In this document: positions 56,863-64,000 of the stretch, one piece after another
Layout: each line of letters starts with the position of its first letter
How positions within the stretch are numbered: the stretch's first letter is position 1
NCBI GenBank assembly: GCA_021811235.1
Contig: JAJZPG010000001.1
Location: forward strand, 1-64,000
DNA from: Pseudomonadota bacterium
GTDB taxonomy: Bacteria; Pseudomonadota; Gammaproteobacteria; Burkholderiales; Thiobacillaceae
DNA length: 64,000 nt
Reading direction: 5' to 3'
Notes under the pieces: generated by a model
The model's input: the letters and a program-made list of their open reading frames with translations, nothing else
Told to the model about the DNA's origin: nothing
The model's database searches: none
Position numbers and translations under genes: made by a program

Positions 56863-56886
56863 CGCCCCGCTGCACCGGGCCTGCAT

Positions 56887-58137
56887 TCACCCGTGCACGT
56901 CCAGGCTGCCCTGCGGCCCCGCTTCCACCTGGCAGCCGAAACGGCGGCACTCACGGTCGAGGCTCGCGCGCAGCCAGCGGACGTCCGCCGCGGCCGCACG
57001 GTTGAGCCGGAAGCGCCGCATCTGCAAGGGGATCATCGACAGGCGCCGCAGCCTGCCGCTGGCGGGTTCCACGCGCGCGAAATACATCAGGCTCAGGTCG
57101 CCCCGATAGGCCTCGTGTCCGCCGATGCCCTCGTAGTCGTTGATGAAGTCGCCGCAGCCGTACAGGATGGGGCGCCCGCGATAGATCTCGATACCGATCG
57201 GATGGTGCGACGAATGGCCGTGCACCACGTCGATGCCGCACTGGTCGACGAGCCCGTGGGCGAACGCTCGATGCTCGTCCGGCACCGCGTAGCCCCAGTT
57301 CTCGCCCCAATGGATCGACGCCACCGCCACGTCGCCCGTCCGCTTCGCCGCCTTCACCTGAGCCGCGATCTTCCGCAGCGTCGCTGCCGACGGATCCGCC
57401 AGCAGATTCACGCCCGGCTGCCCGGCCCGGGCCGCCCACGCGGGCGGAATGCCGCTGCTCGTCATGCCGAAGGCCCACACCAGCACCCGCCCCTTGCCCG
57501 CCACCGGCAGCACCGCCGGCGCCGCCGCCTCGGCCGTATCGCGCCCGGCGCCCGCGGTCTGCATGCCGGTGCCGCGCAGGGTCGCCAGCGTCTCCGCCAG
57601 GCCGGCGTAGCCCCAGTCGAGCACATGGTTGTTGGCCAGCACGCAGCAGTCGATCGAGGCCGCCGTGAGGCAGGGCACGTTGGCCGGATGCATGCGGTAG
57701 TGGATGCCCTTGTCGCGCTGCCAGTCGTCGCGCGTCGTCACCGCCGTCTCCAGATTGACGATGCGCACGTCGGGACGCACGCGCGCCCACTCCGCGAGCG
57801 CATCGCCCCACACGTAGTCGAAGGCGAGCGGGCGCGGAATCCTGCCGCTGGCGCGTTCGGCAAGCGCCACGTAATCGCGCGCGGACGTCACATAGGGTTC
57901 GTGCAGCGTGGGGCCGGCCGGATGCGGCAGCGCCTGGTCGATCCCGCGCCCGGTCATGACGTCGCCGCACAGGAACAGCGTCATGTCCCGCGCTCCGGTT
58001 TCCGTTTGCCATCCTGTCTCGCGCATCGCGTCCGTCCTGCCGGTTGCCGCCGCGGCCGGTCCGCCCAGCAGCAGGCAGCCCGTCCGAACGAGAAAGCGGC
58101 GGCGACCGATCATGTCCGTCTTCACCCGTTCCCCCAT
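56887..58137 (-). CDS. CapA/PgsA-type exported metallophosphatase-like protein
   Basis: A 416-residue protein with a Tat-type leader ([20 protein letters not shown]). The CapA domain shows the metal-binding pattern [30 protein letters not shown] and [12 protein letters not shown]. CapA proteins are linked to poly-gamma-glutamate or other capsule polymers, but no pgsBC/capBC is adjacent, so the substrate is unclear. It is divergent from the PRPP synthetase paralogue. Confidence 0.85.
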   Translation of the reverse strand: MGERVKTDMIGRRRFLVRTGCLLLGGPAAAATGRTDAMRETGWQTETGARDMTLFLCGDVMTGRGIDQALPHPAGPTLHEPYVTSARDYVALAERASGRIPRPLAFDYVWGDALAEWARVRPDVRIVNLETAVTTRDDWQRDKGIHYRMHPANVPCLTAASIDCCVLANNHVLDWGYAGLAETLATLRGTGMQTAGAGRDTAEAAAPAVLPVAGKGRVLVWAFGMTSSGIPPAWAARAGQPGVNLLADPSAATLRKIAAQVKAAKRTGDVAVASIHWGENWGYAVPDEHRAFAHGLVDQCGIDVVHGHSSHHPIGIEIYRGRPILYGCGDFINDYEGIGGHEAYRGDLSLMYFARVEPASGRLRRLSMIPLQMRRFRLNRAAAADVRWLRASLDRECRRFGCQVEAGPQGSLDVHG

Positions 58138-58197
58138 CGTCCGCTTTCAGCTTGGCATACTATGAAAGCGTCGCCAGTCTCCCTGCAGGAATCCGCC

Positions 58198-59187
58198 ATG
58201 CATCCGGAAAACCCGCACCTGTTTGCCCTCGACGCCAGCCGGGCCTTCGGAGAGCGGGTGGCGCAGCAACTCGGCCTGCCGCTCGCGCGCCACGAGGTGC
58301 GCGAGTTCGAGGACGGCGAACACAAGGCGCGGCCGCTCGAAAGCGTGCGCGACCAGGACGCCTACGTCATCCATTCGCTCTACGGCGAGCCGGGCCAGAG
58401 CGCCAACGACAAGCTGGTGCGGCTGCTGTTCTTCCTCGCCGCGCTGAAGGATGCCGGCGCCGCCCGCGTCACCGCCGTCGTCCCCTACCTCGCCTACGCG
58501 CGCAAGGACCGGCGCAGCAAGCCGCGCGACCCGGTCGGCAGCCGCTACGTCGCCCAGCTGTTCGAGGCGATCGGTACCGACCGCGTGCTCGCGTTCGACG
58601 TGCACAACCTCGCCGCCTACCAGAACGCCTTCCGCATTCCCGCCGAGCACCTGGAGGCGAAGCGCCTGTTCGTCGCGCAGATCGCGCCGCTGCTCGGCGA
58701 CGCGAGCGTTGCCGTGGTTTCGCCGGACGCCGGCGGGGTGAAGCGCGCCGAAGCCTTCCGCCAGGCGCTGGTGCAGGCGCTCGGCCGCCCGGTCGGCGCC
58801 GCCTTCATGGAGAAATACCGCAGTTCCGGCGTCGTCTCCGGCGAGACCGTGGTCGGCGACGTCGCCGGCACCACCGCGGTCATCGTCGACGACCTCGTCA
58901 GCAGCGGCACCACGCTCGCGCGGGCGGCGGCGGCCTGCAAGCGGCTCGGTGCCGGGCGCGTGTTCGCCGCCGCCAGCCACGGCGTGTTCGCGGGCGAAGC
59001 CGGCAGCGTGCTGGCCGGCCCCGATCTCGACCGGGTGTTCGTCACCGACAGCATCCCGCCCTTCCGCCTGCCGCCCGCGCTGCTGCAAGGCAAGGTGACG
59101 GTCGTCGACACGGCGCCGCTGTTCGCCGAGGCGATCCGCCGCCTGCACAGCGGTGGCTCGCTGGTCGAGCTGATCGAGGGCCGTTAG
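58198..59187 (+). CDS. Ribose-phosphate pyrophosphokinase paralogue
   Basis: A 329-residue PRPP synthetase-like protein. The fold's N-terminal half has [20 protein letters not shown], with [20 protein letters not shown] as the flexible loop region, and the PRPP signature is [18 protein letters not shown]. Key residues of the active site appear conserved, but the N-terminus differs from housekeeping Prs, so this is likely a second copy or a specialised form. ATG 58198 has RBS GCAGGA. It may supply PRPP for NAD salvage (pncB) or an unknown pathway. Confidence 0.82.
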   Translation: MHPENPHLFALDASRAFGERVAQQLGLPLARHEVREFEDGEHKARPLESVRDQDAYVIHSLYGEPGQSANDKLVRLLFFLAALKDAGAARVTAVVPYLAYARKDRRSKPRDPVGSRYVAQLFEAIGTDRVLAFDVHNLAAYQNAFRIPAEHLEAKRLFVAQIAPLLGDASVAVVSPDAGGVKRAEAFRQALVQALGRPVGAAFMEKYRSSGVVSGETVVGDVAGTTAVIVDDLVSSGTTLARAAAACKRLGAGRVFAAASHGVFAGEAGSVLAGPDLDRVFVTDSIPPFRLPPALLQGKVTVVDTAPLFAEAIRRLHSGGSLVELIEGR

Positions 59188-60206
59188 CCCAGCGCCGCCT
59201 CGATGTGGCGCTCGGCCCGGTGCAGGTAGTCGTGGGCGACGTCCACCCATTTCTGCGGCGGATGCCGGCCGTCGTCGCGCAGGTGCCAGATCGCCAGCTT
59301 GGCGCGCAGCGATGCGCGGCCGCTCTGGTAGAAGTGCAGCAGCGGTGCCGGCCACGCGTCGCCGCTCGCCTCGGCGTAGCCGGCCAGCAGCCAGTCGCCG
59401 ATCTCCGGCATGCCCAGGCGCTCGCACTCCAGTGCCAGATAGCCGAGGTCGTCGAGCGGATCGAGGATGCGGAAATCGCGCCGGAATTCGGGGCAGTCGA
59501 TCACCACCGGCTCGTCGGCCAGGCACACGTGCTCGGGCCGCAGGTCGCCGTGGCCTTCGACGATGCGTCCCTGCGCCACCCGCGCGTCGAACAGCGCCGC
59601 CTGCCGCTGCATGAAAAGCGACTGTGCGCCGGCGATGTACGCCAGCCGCGGCGCCGGCAGGCCGAATTCCGGCCGCTGCAGTTCGCGGAAGGCGTCGGCG
59701 ATCTGCTCCGCCAGCCGCTGCCGGTAGGCATCCGCAGCGATGGGCTCCGTCGCCGCGGACGCATACAAGGCAGCGAGCCTGCGCGCCAGCGCGCGCACCT
59801 CGGCCTCGCCCACCGTGCGCTGGCGGATCAGCTCGTCCAGCATGCGCGCCGCCGGCAGCCGCCGCATCTTCACCAGCCACTCCACCGGACGCCCCGGACT
59901 CTCCAGGCCCAGCCGCCCCGCGACCAGCGCAAGCGGCACCACCGCCAGGTACACCCCGGGCGCCAGGCGCCGGTTGAGCTGCAGCTCCGCCTCGCAATCG
60001 AGGCGCCGCGCCGCCAGCGTGCTGTAGTCCAGATAGTCGTAGCGCACCGGCTTTTTCAGCTTGTAGGCGTAGGCGTCGGTGAGAAACACCCACGACATGT
60101 GGGTTTCCACCGCCGTCACCTGGCGGGTGGGATCGGGGTAGTGCGCCGGCTCCGCCAGGAAGGCGAGCTTGTCGGCGAGCGAGGGGAAGGCGGCGGTGGC
60201 CGGCAT
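59184..60206 (-). CDS. APH-like phosphotransferase-domain protein
   Basis: A 340-residue protein related to the N-terminal half of the protein encoded at 22280-23815: [20 protein letters not shown], then [18 protein letters not shown] and [19 protein letters not shown] with the catalytic H-G-D. It lacks the C-terminal P-loop kinase. Convergent with the PRPP synthetase gene (stops overlap by four bases). Substrate unknown. Confidence 0.78.
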   Translation of the reverse strand: MPATAAFPSLADKLAFLAEPAHYPDPTRQVTAVETHMSWVFLTDAYAYKLKKPVRYDYLDYSTLAARRLDCEAELQLNRRLAPGVYLAVVPLALVAGRLGLESPGRPVEWLVKMRRLPAARMLDELIRQRTVGEAEVRALARRLAALYASAATEPIAADAYRQRLAEQIADAFRELQRPEFGLPAPRLAYIAGAQSLFMQRQAALFDARVAQGRIVEGHGDLRPEHVCLADEPVVIDCPEFRRDFRILDPLDDLGYLALECERLGMPEIGDWLLAGYAEASGDAWPAPLLHFYQSGRASLRAKLAIWHLRDDGRHPPQKWVDVAHDYLHRAERHIEAALG

Positions 60207-60209
60207 GGC

Positions 60210-60578
60210 TCAGGCGCCCACACGCAGGAGATGCGGGCCGAACACCAGCACGCCGATGACCGCCGCGCCCGTTGCGGCGATCAGCACCGCGCCCGCCGCC
60301 ACGTCCTTGGCACGGCCGATGGCGGGGTGCTGCTCCGGGTGCACGGCGTCGGCCAATTCTTCGAGCGCCGTATTGAAGGCCTCGGCGCTCCACACCAGCA
60401 CGATCGCCAGCGTGATCCACAGCCATTCCGTACGGGCGAGGCCCAGCGCGGCCCCCGCCGCGCACGCCATGGCGGTCGCCAGCAGATGCGGACGCACGGC
60501 CTCGCTGCGCAGCAGAAATCCCACGCCCTGAATGGCATACGCAAAACGCTTCATGCTGCGTGTGAAGTAACGCTCCAT
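60210..60578 (-). CDS. dgkA: Diacylglycerol kinase (DgkA family)
   Basis: A 122-residue integral membrane kinase with three helices. WSAEAFNTALEELADAV contains the signature E-x-x-N-T-A-x-E; FRS-like and GRAKDVAAGAVLIAATG follow. It phosphorylates diacylglycerol or undecaprenol in the inner membrane. It is three bases ahead of the APH-like gene, in the same direction. Confidence 0.93.
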   Translation of the reverse strand: MERYFTRSMKRFAYAIQGVGFLLRSEAVRPHLLATAMACAAGAALGLARTEWLWITLAIVLVWSAEAFNTALEELADAVHPEQHPAIGRAKDVAAGAVLIAATGAAVIGVLVFGPHLLRVGA

Positions 60579-60669
60579 GTCCGCCCCTGCATCGAACCGG
60601 CCCGGACGAAACCGCAGCAGCGGTCCCCGGTCCTACCGTTTCATCATTGCACGCCCCAGGAGGAATGCC

Positions 60670-61032
60670 ATGATCGCCATCCAGAACGCCCGCCGCGCCG
60701 CCGCCCTCATCATCCTGCTCGGGTGCGCGGTCGCAGGCGCCGCGGCCCTCGTTCCCTTCCATCACGTCGGCTACGTCGTCGACGCCCTCGCGCTCGCCGC
60801 GGTGCTGACGCCCTTCGTGCTCTACGGCATGTTCGTCACCAGCCTGCGCGGCCCCTGGCTGCTCGCATCCGGGCTCGCGCTGCTCGGCGTCTCGCTGGCC
60901 GTGGTGGCCGCCTCACGCTTTCTCGATTACGACGGCTACCGCGACGCCACCGTCTACTGGGTGCCGCTGCTGGCCACGGCCATCGTGCTGCCGCTCGCCT
61001 GCGCATTCGGCCGCCGTCCGCCTTACGACTGA
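60670..61032 (+). CDS. Four-helix membrane protein, function unknown
   Basis: A 120-residue protein with hydrophobic segments at about 9-30 (AALIILLGCAVAGAAALVPF), 36-55, 62-82 and 94-112. No conserved catalytic residues. RBS CAGGAGGA precedes the ATG closely. It is divergent from dgkA and upstream of the phosphodiesterase-like gene. Confidence 0.68.
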   Translation: MIAIQNARRAAALIILLGCAVAGAAALVPFHHVGYVVDALALAAVLTPFVLYGMFVTSLRGPWLLASGLALLGVSLAVVAASRFLDYDGYRDATVYWVPLLATAIVLPLACAFGRRPPYD

Positions 61033-61150
61033 GCCGCAGCCTGCCCGCTGGCGCGCGTTGCAAAGATCCGCCGCTTGAGGGAAGCTGTCCGCCAGCCGCG
61101 CAGACGGCCAGCCTGTTTCACTATAAGCGGGCGACGAACGGACACCCTCG

Positions 61151-62329
61151 ATGAACGCAACGCGCGACCGCCAGGACGCCCCCGTCCTGCCCGACTACCG
61201 GGGCGGCAGCCTGGTCAACCTGATGAGCTCGATCGCGGCCGCGCTCGGCGGCAGCACGCCCTATCCGCCGCTGGCCGCGCTGCCGCCGGCGGCGCTCGCC
61301 GGCGCGCGCCACGTGGTGCTGCTGGTGGTCGACGGCCTCGGGCTCGACACCCTGTCACGCCACGACGGCGCGCTGCGCCGCCATCTGCGCGGGTCGATGA
61401 CTTCGGTCTTCCCGTCCACCACGGCGAGCGCGATCCCCACCTTCCTCACCGGGCTCGCCCCGCAGCAGCACGGGCTCACCGGCTGGAACATGTACTTCCG
61501 CGAGATCGGCGCCGTGATCGCGCCACTGCCGTTCCGCGTCCGCACCGGGCGCCATGCCCTGCGCGACGCGGGCGTCACCCCGGCGACGCTGTTCGGCCTG
61601 ACCCCGCTGTTCGACCGCCTGCCGCTGCCCTGCCATGTGGTGAGTCCGCGGCAGATCGTGCATTCGGATTTCAATGTCGCGCTGTCCGGCCGCGCGCAGC
61701 GGCACGGCTACGACAGCCTGCAGGAGATGTTCGAGCAGATCGCCGGATTGGTGCAGCGCGACGCGCCGCGCAGCTACGTCTATGCCTACTGGCCGCAGCT
61801 TGACAGCCTGGCGCACGAGCACGGCTGCCGCAGCGAGGCGGTGGCCGCCGCCTTCGCCGAACTCGACGCCGCCTTTGCCGCCCTGCTCGACCTCGTGCAG
61901 CGCAGCGGCAGCGTCGTCATCGTCACCGCCGACCACGGCTTCATCGATACCTCGCCCGCCGACACCCTCGACCTCGACGACCATCCCGCCCTGCGCGACA
62001 CCCTGCTGCTGCCGCTGTGCGGCGAACCGCGCGTCGCCTACGCCTACGTCCGCTGCGGCCGCGCGCAGGCCTTCGAGGACACCGTGCGCGCAGAGCTGGG
62101 CGACCGCGTCGACCTCTACCGCAGCGCAAGCCTCCTGCAGCAGGGCTGGCTGGGGCTGGGCGCCGCGCATCCCGCGCTCGCCGACCGGATCGGCGACTAC
62201 GTCCTCATCCCGCGCGGCAACGCCATCCTGCGCGACTGGCTCCAGGGCGAGCCGCGCCACGTCCACATCGGCGTGCACGGCGGAACGAGCGCGCCGGAAA
62301 TGCGGGTGCCCCTGATCGTGGCCAGCTGA
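61151..62329 (+). CDS. Alkaline-phosphatase-fold (nucleotide pyrophosphatase-type) protein
   Basis: A 392-residue protein. [20 protein letters not shown] gives the first metal-binding Asp, [16 protein letters not shown] carries the catalytic Thr/Ser, [13 protein letters not shown] has the D-x-x-x-H, and [11 protein letters not shown] the D-H pair. This is the type I phosphodiesterase / nucleotide pyrophosphatase arrangement. No signal peptide, so it may act in the cytoplasm. Substrate unknown. Confidence 0.82.
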   Translation: MNATRDRQDAPVLPDYRGGSLVNLMSSIAAALGGSTPYPPLAALPPAALAGARHVVLLVVDGLGLDTLSRHDGALRRHLRGSMTSVFPSTTASAIPTFLTGLAPQQHGLTGWNMYFREIGAVIAPLPFRVRTGRHALRDAGVTPATLFGLTPLFDRLPLPCHVVSPRQIVHSDFNVALSGRAQRHGYDSLQEMFEQIAGLVQRDAPRSYVYAYWPQLDSLAHEHGCRSEAVAAAFAELDAAFAALLDLVQRSGSVVIVTADHGFIDTSPADTLDLDDHPALRDTLLLPLCGEPRVAYAYVRCGRAQAFEDTVRAELGDRVDLYRSASLLQQGWLGLGAAHPALADRIGDYVLIPRGNAILRDWLQGEPRHVHIGVHGGTSAPEMRVPLIVAS

Positions 62330-62621
62330 CCGGCGGCGGGCAGCCGCGGATTTTTGCCGCCTGCCCGCCGCCGCAGGCCGCCCCCACGGGAGACCCGCGC
62401 ATCGCGCCTTGCCAAGGCGGAGCCTGCCCCCCATACTGGTCCGACGAATCGATCTGTTGGTCAGTCTCCTTCCGCTGCCCCTTGCGGGCTTCCTGTCGGC
62501 TTTCCTCATCGGCATCCCGTCGCGTCTCCCGGCGCGGCCGCCGCAGTCTCCGCTGCGATCTTTCGCCCCCACCCCGGCGCACGCCCTGTCGCGCCATCGG
62601 CCCACCATGAGGAATCACGCC
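62330..62621. other. Leader of the IF-1 paralogue gene
   Basis: 292 bp without a convincing gene. A short stem CGCCTT-GCC-AAGGCG lies at 62405-62419. A hydrophobic peptide frame (about 62450-62520) is open in phase with the IF-1 gene but has no RBS. A long 5'-UTR is possible, as cold-inducible translation factor genes often have, but no consensus structure is recognised. Confidence 0.35.
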
Positions 62622-62885
62622 ATGTCGAAAGAAGAACTTGTAGAAATGGAAGGCGTCGTCAGCGAAGTGCTGCCGCAAACCCGCTTTCGCGTCACCCTGG
62701 ACAACGGCTTCGAAATCACCGCCTACGCCTCCGGCAAGATGCGCAAGCACCGCATCCGCATCCTCGCCGGCGACAAGGTCACCATCGAAATGTCGCCCTA
62801 CGACCTGACCAAGGGCCGCATCAACTTCCGCCACAAGGACGCCCACGCCCAGCCGCGGCCGGCCATGCCGAGAAAATACAATTGA
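62622..62885 (+). CDS. infA: Translation initiation factor IF-1 (paralogue)
   Basis: An 87-residue S1/OB-fold protein: [20 protein letters not shown], then [20 protein letters not shown] and the end [20 protein letters not shown]. It aligns with canonical IF-1 (72 residues) and has a C-terminal extension ([13 protein letters not shown]). Many betaproteobacteria carry a second infA like this beside the ribosomal-protein-operon copy. It binds the ribosomal A site. The next gene starts 20 bp later. Confidence 0.9.
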   Translation: MSKEELVEMEGVVSEVLPQTRFRVTLDNGFEITAYASGKMRKHRIRILAGDKVTIEMSPYDLTKGRINFRHKDAHAQPRPAMPRKYN

Positions 62886-62905
62886 TCCGGCAACGGGAGG
62901 CTCGC

Positions 62906-63193
62906 GTGCGTGAAACCGATTCGCCCGCCACCGGCAAGCGCGACGCCATCAAGCCGCACCCCCTCGGCGTCTGCAAGGCCTGCGGCGCCATCACCTACCG
63001 CAGGGAAGCCGTCAACCAGCGCTGCGAGCGCATGCCGCGCGGCCACCGGTGCAGCGGCACCTTTGCCGTCGCCACGCGCGACGCCTGCTGGAAACAATGC
63101 ACGAGCTGCCGCGGCACCGGAAAACTGGGCGCCCTGCCCTGCACCTACTGCCGCGGCATCGGCTGGAACCTGGCCAAACCCTGGAGTCTCTGA
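62906..63193 (+). CDS. Zinc-binding small protein with DnaJ-type CxxCxGxG motif
   Basis: A 95-residue protein from GTG 62906 (RBS CGGGAGG). CKACGAITYRREAVNQRCER and CTSCRGTGKLGALPCTYCRG give four cysteine pairs, the latter like the DnaJ cysteine-rich repeat (C-x-x-C-x-G-x-G). Probably binds one or two zinc ions. It is 20 bp after the IF-1 gene and co-transcribed, so a ribosome- or RNA-related function is plausible but unproven. Confidence 0.7.
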   Translation: MRETDSPATGKRDAIKPHPLGVCKACGAITYRREAVNQRCERMPRGHRCSGTFAVATRDACWKQCTSCRGTGKLGALPCTYCRGIGWNLAKPWSL

Positions 63194-63231
63194 GCACCGC
63201 GCCGCATCGGGCATAGGGGGCCGCTGCCGGA

Positions 63232-63480
63232 TTACGGTTTGCGGCCCGGCTCGGCGCAGCGGATGATCGCCGCGTTGCGCTTCAGGTCGAGACAATGGCG
63301 CATGTCGGCGCCCTGCCGCCGGACCGCCTTGCGCATCTTGGCCCGCTCCTCGACCCGCACCTGCTCCTGCACCGCAGCCGGCCCGGCCGCGCCGGTCGCC
63401 GCCGGTTGCGCGCCTTCCTGGGCCATCGCGCCGCCCGCCGCGTCCAGCAGCAGGATCATCCAGCCGATTGTCGTTTTCAT
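63232..63480 (-). CDS. Small exported protein, function unknown
   Basis: An 82-residue protein with a signal sequence (MKTTIGWMILLLDAAGGAMA-QE). The mature part of ~62 residues is charged and helical, with two Cys (MRHCLDLKRNAAIIRCAEP) that could form a disulfide in the periplasm. RBS CAGGAGC. No known family. Confidence 0.6.
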   Translation of the reverse strand: MKTTIGWMILLLDAAGGAMAQEGAQPAATGAAGPAAVQEQVRVEERAKMRKAVRRQGADMRHCLDLKRNAAIIRCAEPGRKP

Positions 63481-63501
63481 GATGCGCTCCTGTGGACATG
63501 C

Positions 63502-64000
<499 letters not shown>

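Noticed and set aside
59184-60206. Aminoglycoside resistance gene
   Set aside because: The APH-like fold is shared by many kinases. The sequence and its paralogue at 22280-23815 belong to the general uncharacterised family and not to a known resistance enzyme.

Overview
The window reads as high-GC chromosome from a betaproteobacterium; a Rhodocyclales- or Thiobacillus-like lineage is my best guess. The basis is GC-rich codon use, tandem DUF2173 genes, an extra IF-1, short HPF proteins and a periplasmic formate dehydrogenase. This is inference from gene content, because there is no rRNA to place it. The only tRNA gene is selC (tRNA-Sec). I see no CRISPR array and no intact transposase or integrase.

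Layout. (1) 1-3.48 kb is the edge of an integrative element or genomic island: a translationally coupled parA-parB-unknown operon, paired operator-like repeats, and the C-terminal stub of a nitrilase-fold protein. It abuts a chromosomal hemolysin III gene cut down to its last ~40 codons. (2) 3.6-30.4 kb is mostly housekeeping and stress genes: a yqjD-yqjE-yqjK-like operon, a Na+/H+ antiporter, PolX, a long HPF with a cold-shock domain, UspA, a Lon-family protease, pncB-pncA, a large GGDEF/EAL protein, a DksA-like protein, short HPF, lexA with two SOS boxes and a divergent small gene, a HigBA-like pair whose toxin has an in-frame stop, and a glycosyltransferase-like protein of unknown role. (3) 30.4-38.6 kb is a type I restriction-modification locus (hsdM-hsdS-DUF4268 nuclease-like gene-Phd/PIN pair-hsdR). 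(4) 38.85-40.76 kb is a small island bounded by a perfect 57-bp duplication of the 3' part of selC. It holds three tandem DUF2173 paralogues and a membrane protein. (5) 40.7-51.1 kb is a selenocysteine unit on the minus strand: fdnG (Sec at UGA codon 196), fdnH, fdnI, fdhE, selA, a transglutaminase-like gene, selB and selC. (6) 51.1-64 kb holds a HicA-like protein, a c-di-GMP protein with an integrase-type N-terminal domain, a beta-carbonic anhydrase with an in-frame amber codon, CapA, a PRPP synthetase paralogue, a phosphotransferase-like protein, DgkA, an alkaline-phosphatase-fold protein, an IF-1 paralogue with a zinc-finger partner, and the C-terminal part of a MOSC protein.

How the genes fit together. 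The selenium block puts the substrate enzyme (FdnGHI), its maturation factor (FdhE) and most of the Sec-decoding apparatus (SelA, SelB, tRNA-Sec) next to one another. Only SelD is not seen. The type I locus and the selC island lie directly downstream of selC, which suggests this tRNA has been an integration hotspot. Several genes act in stringent, stationary-phase or DNA-damage responses (two HPF proteins, DksA-like, UspA, Lon, LexA). Two genes (higB-like and carbonic anhydrase) carry single in-frame stop codons in otherwise well-preserved reading frames.
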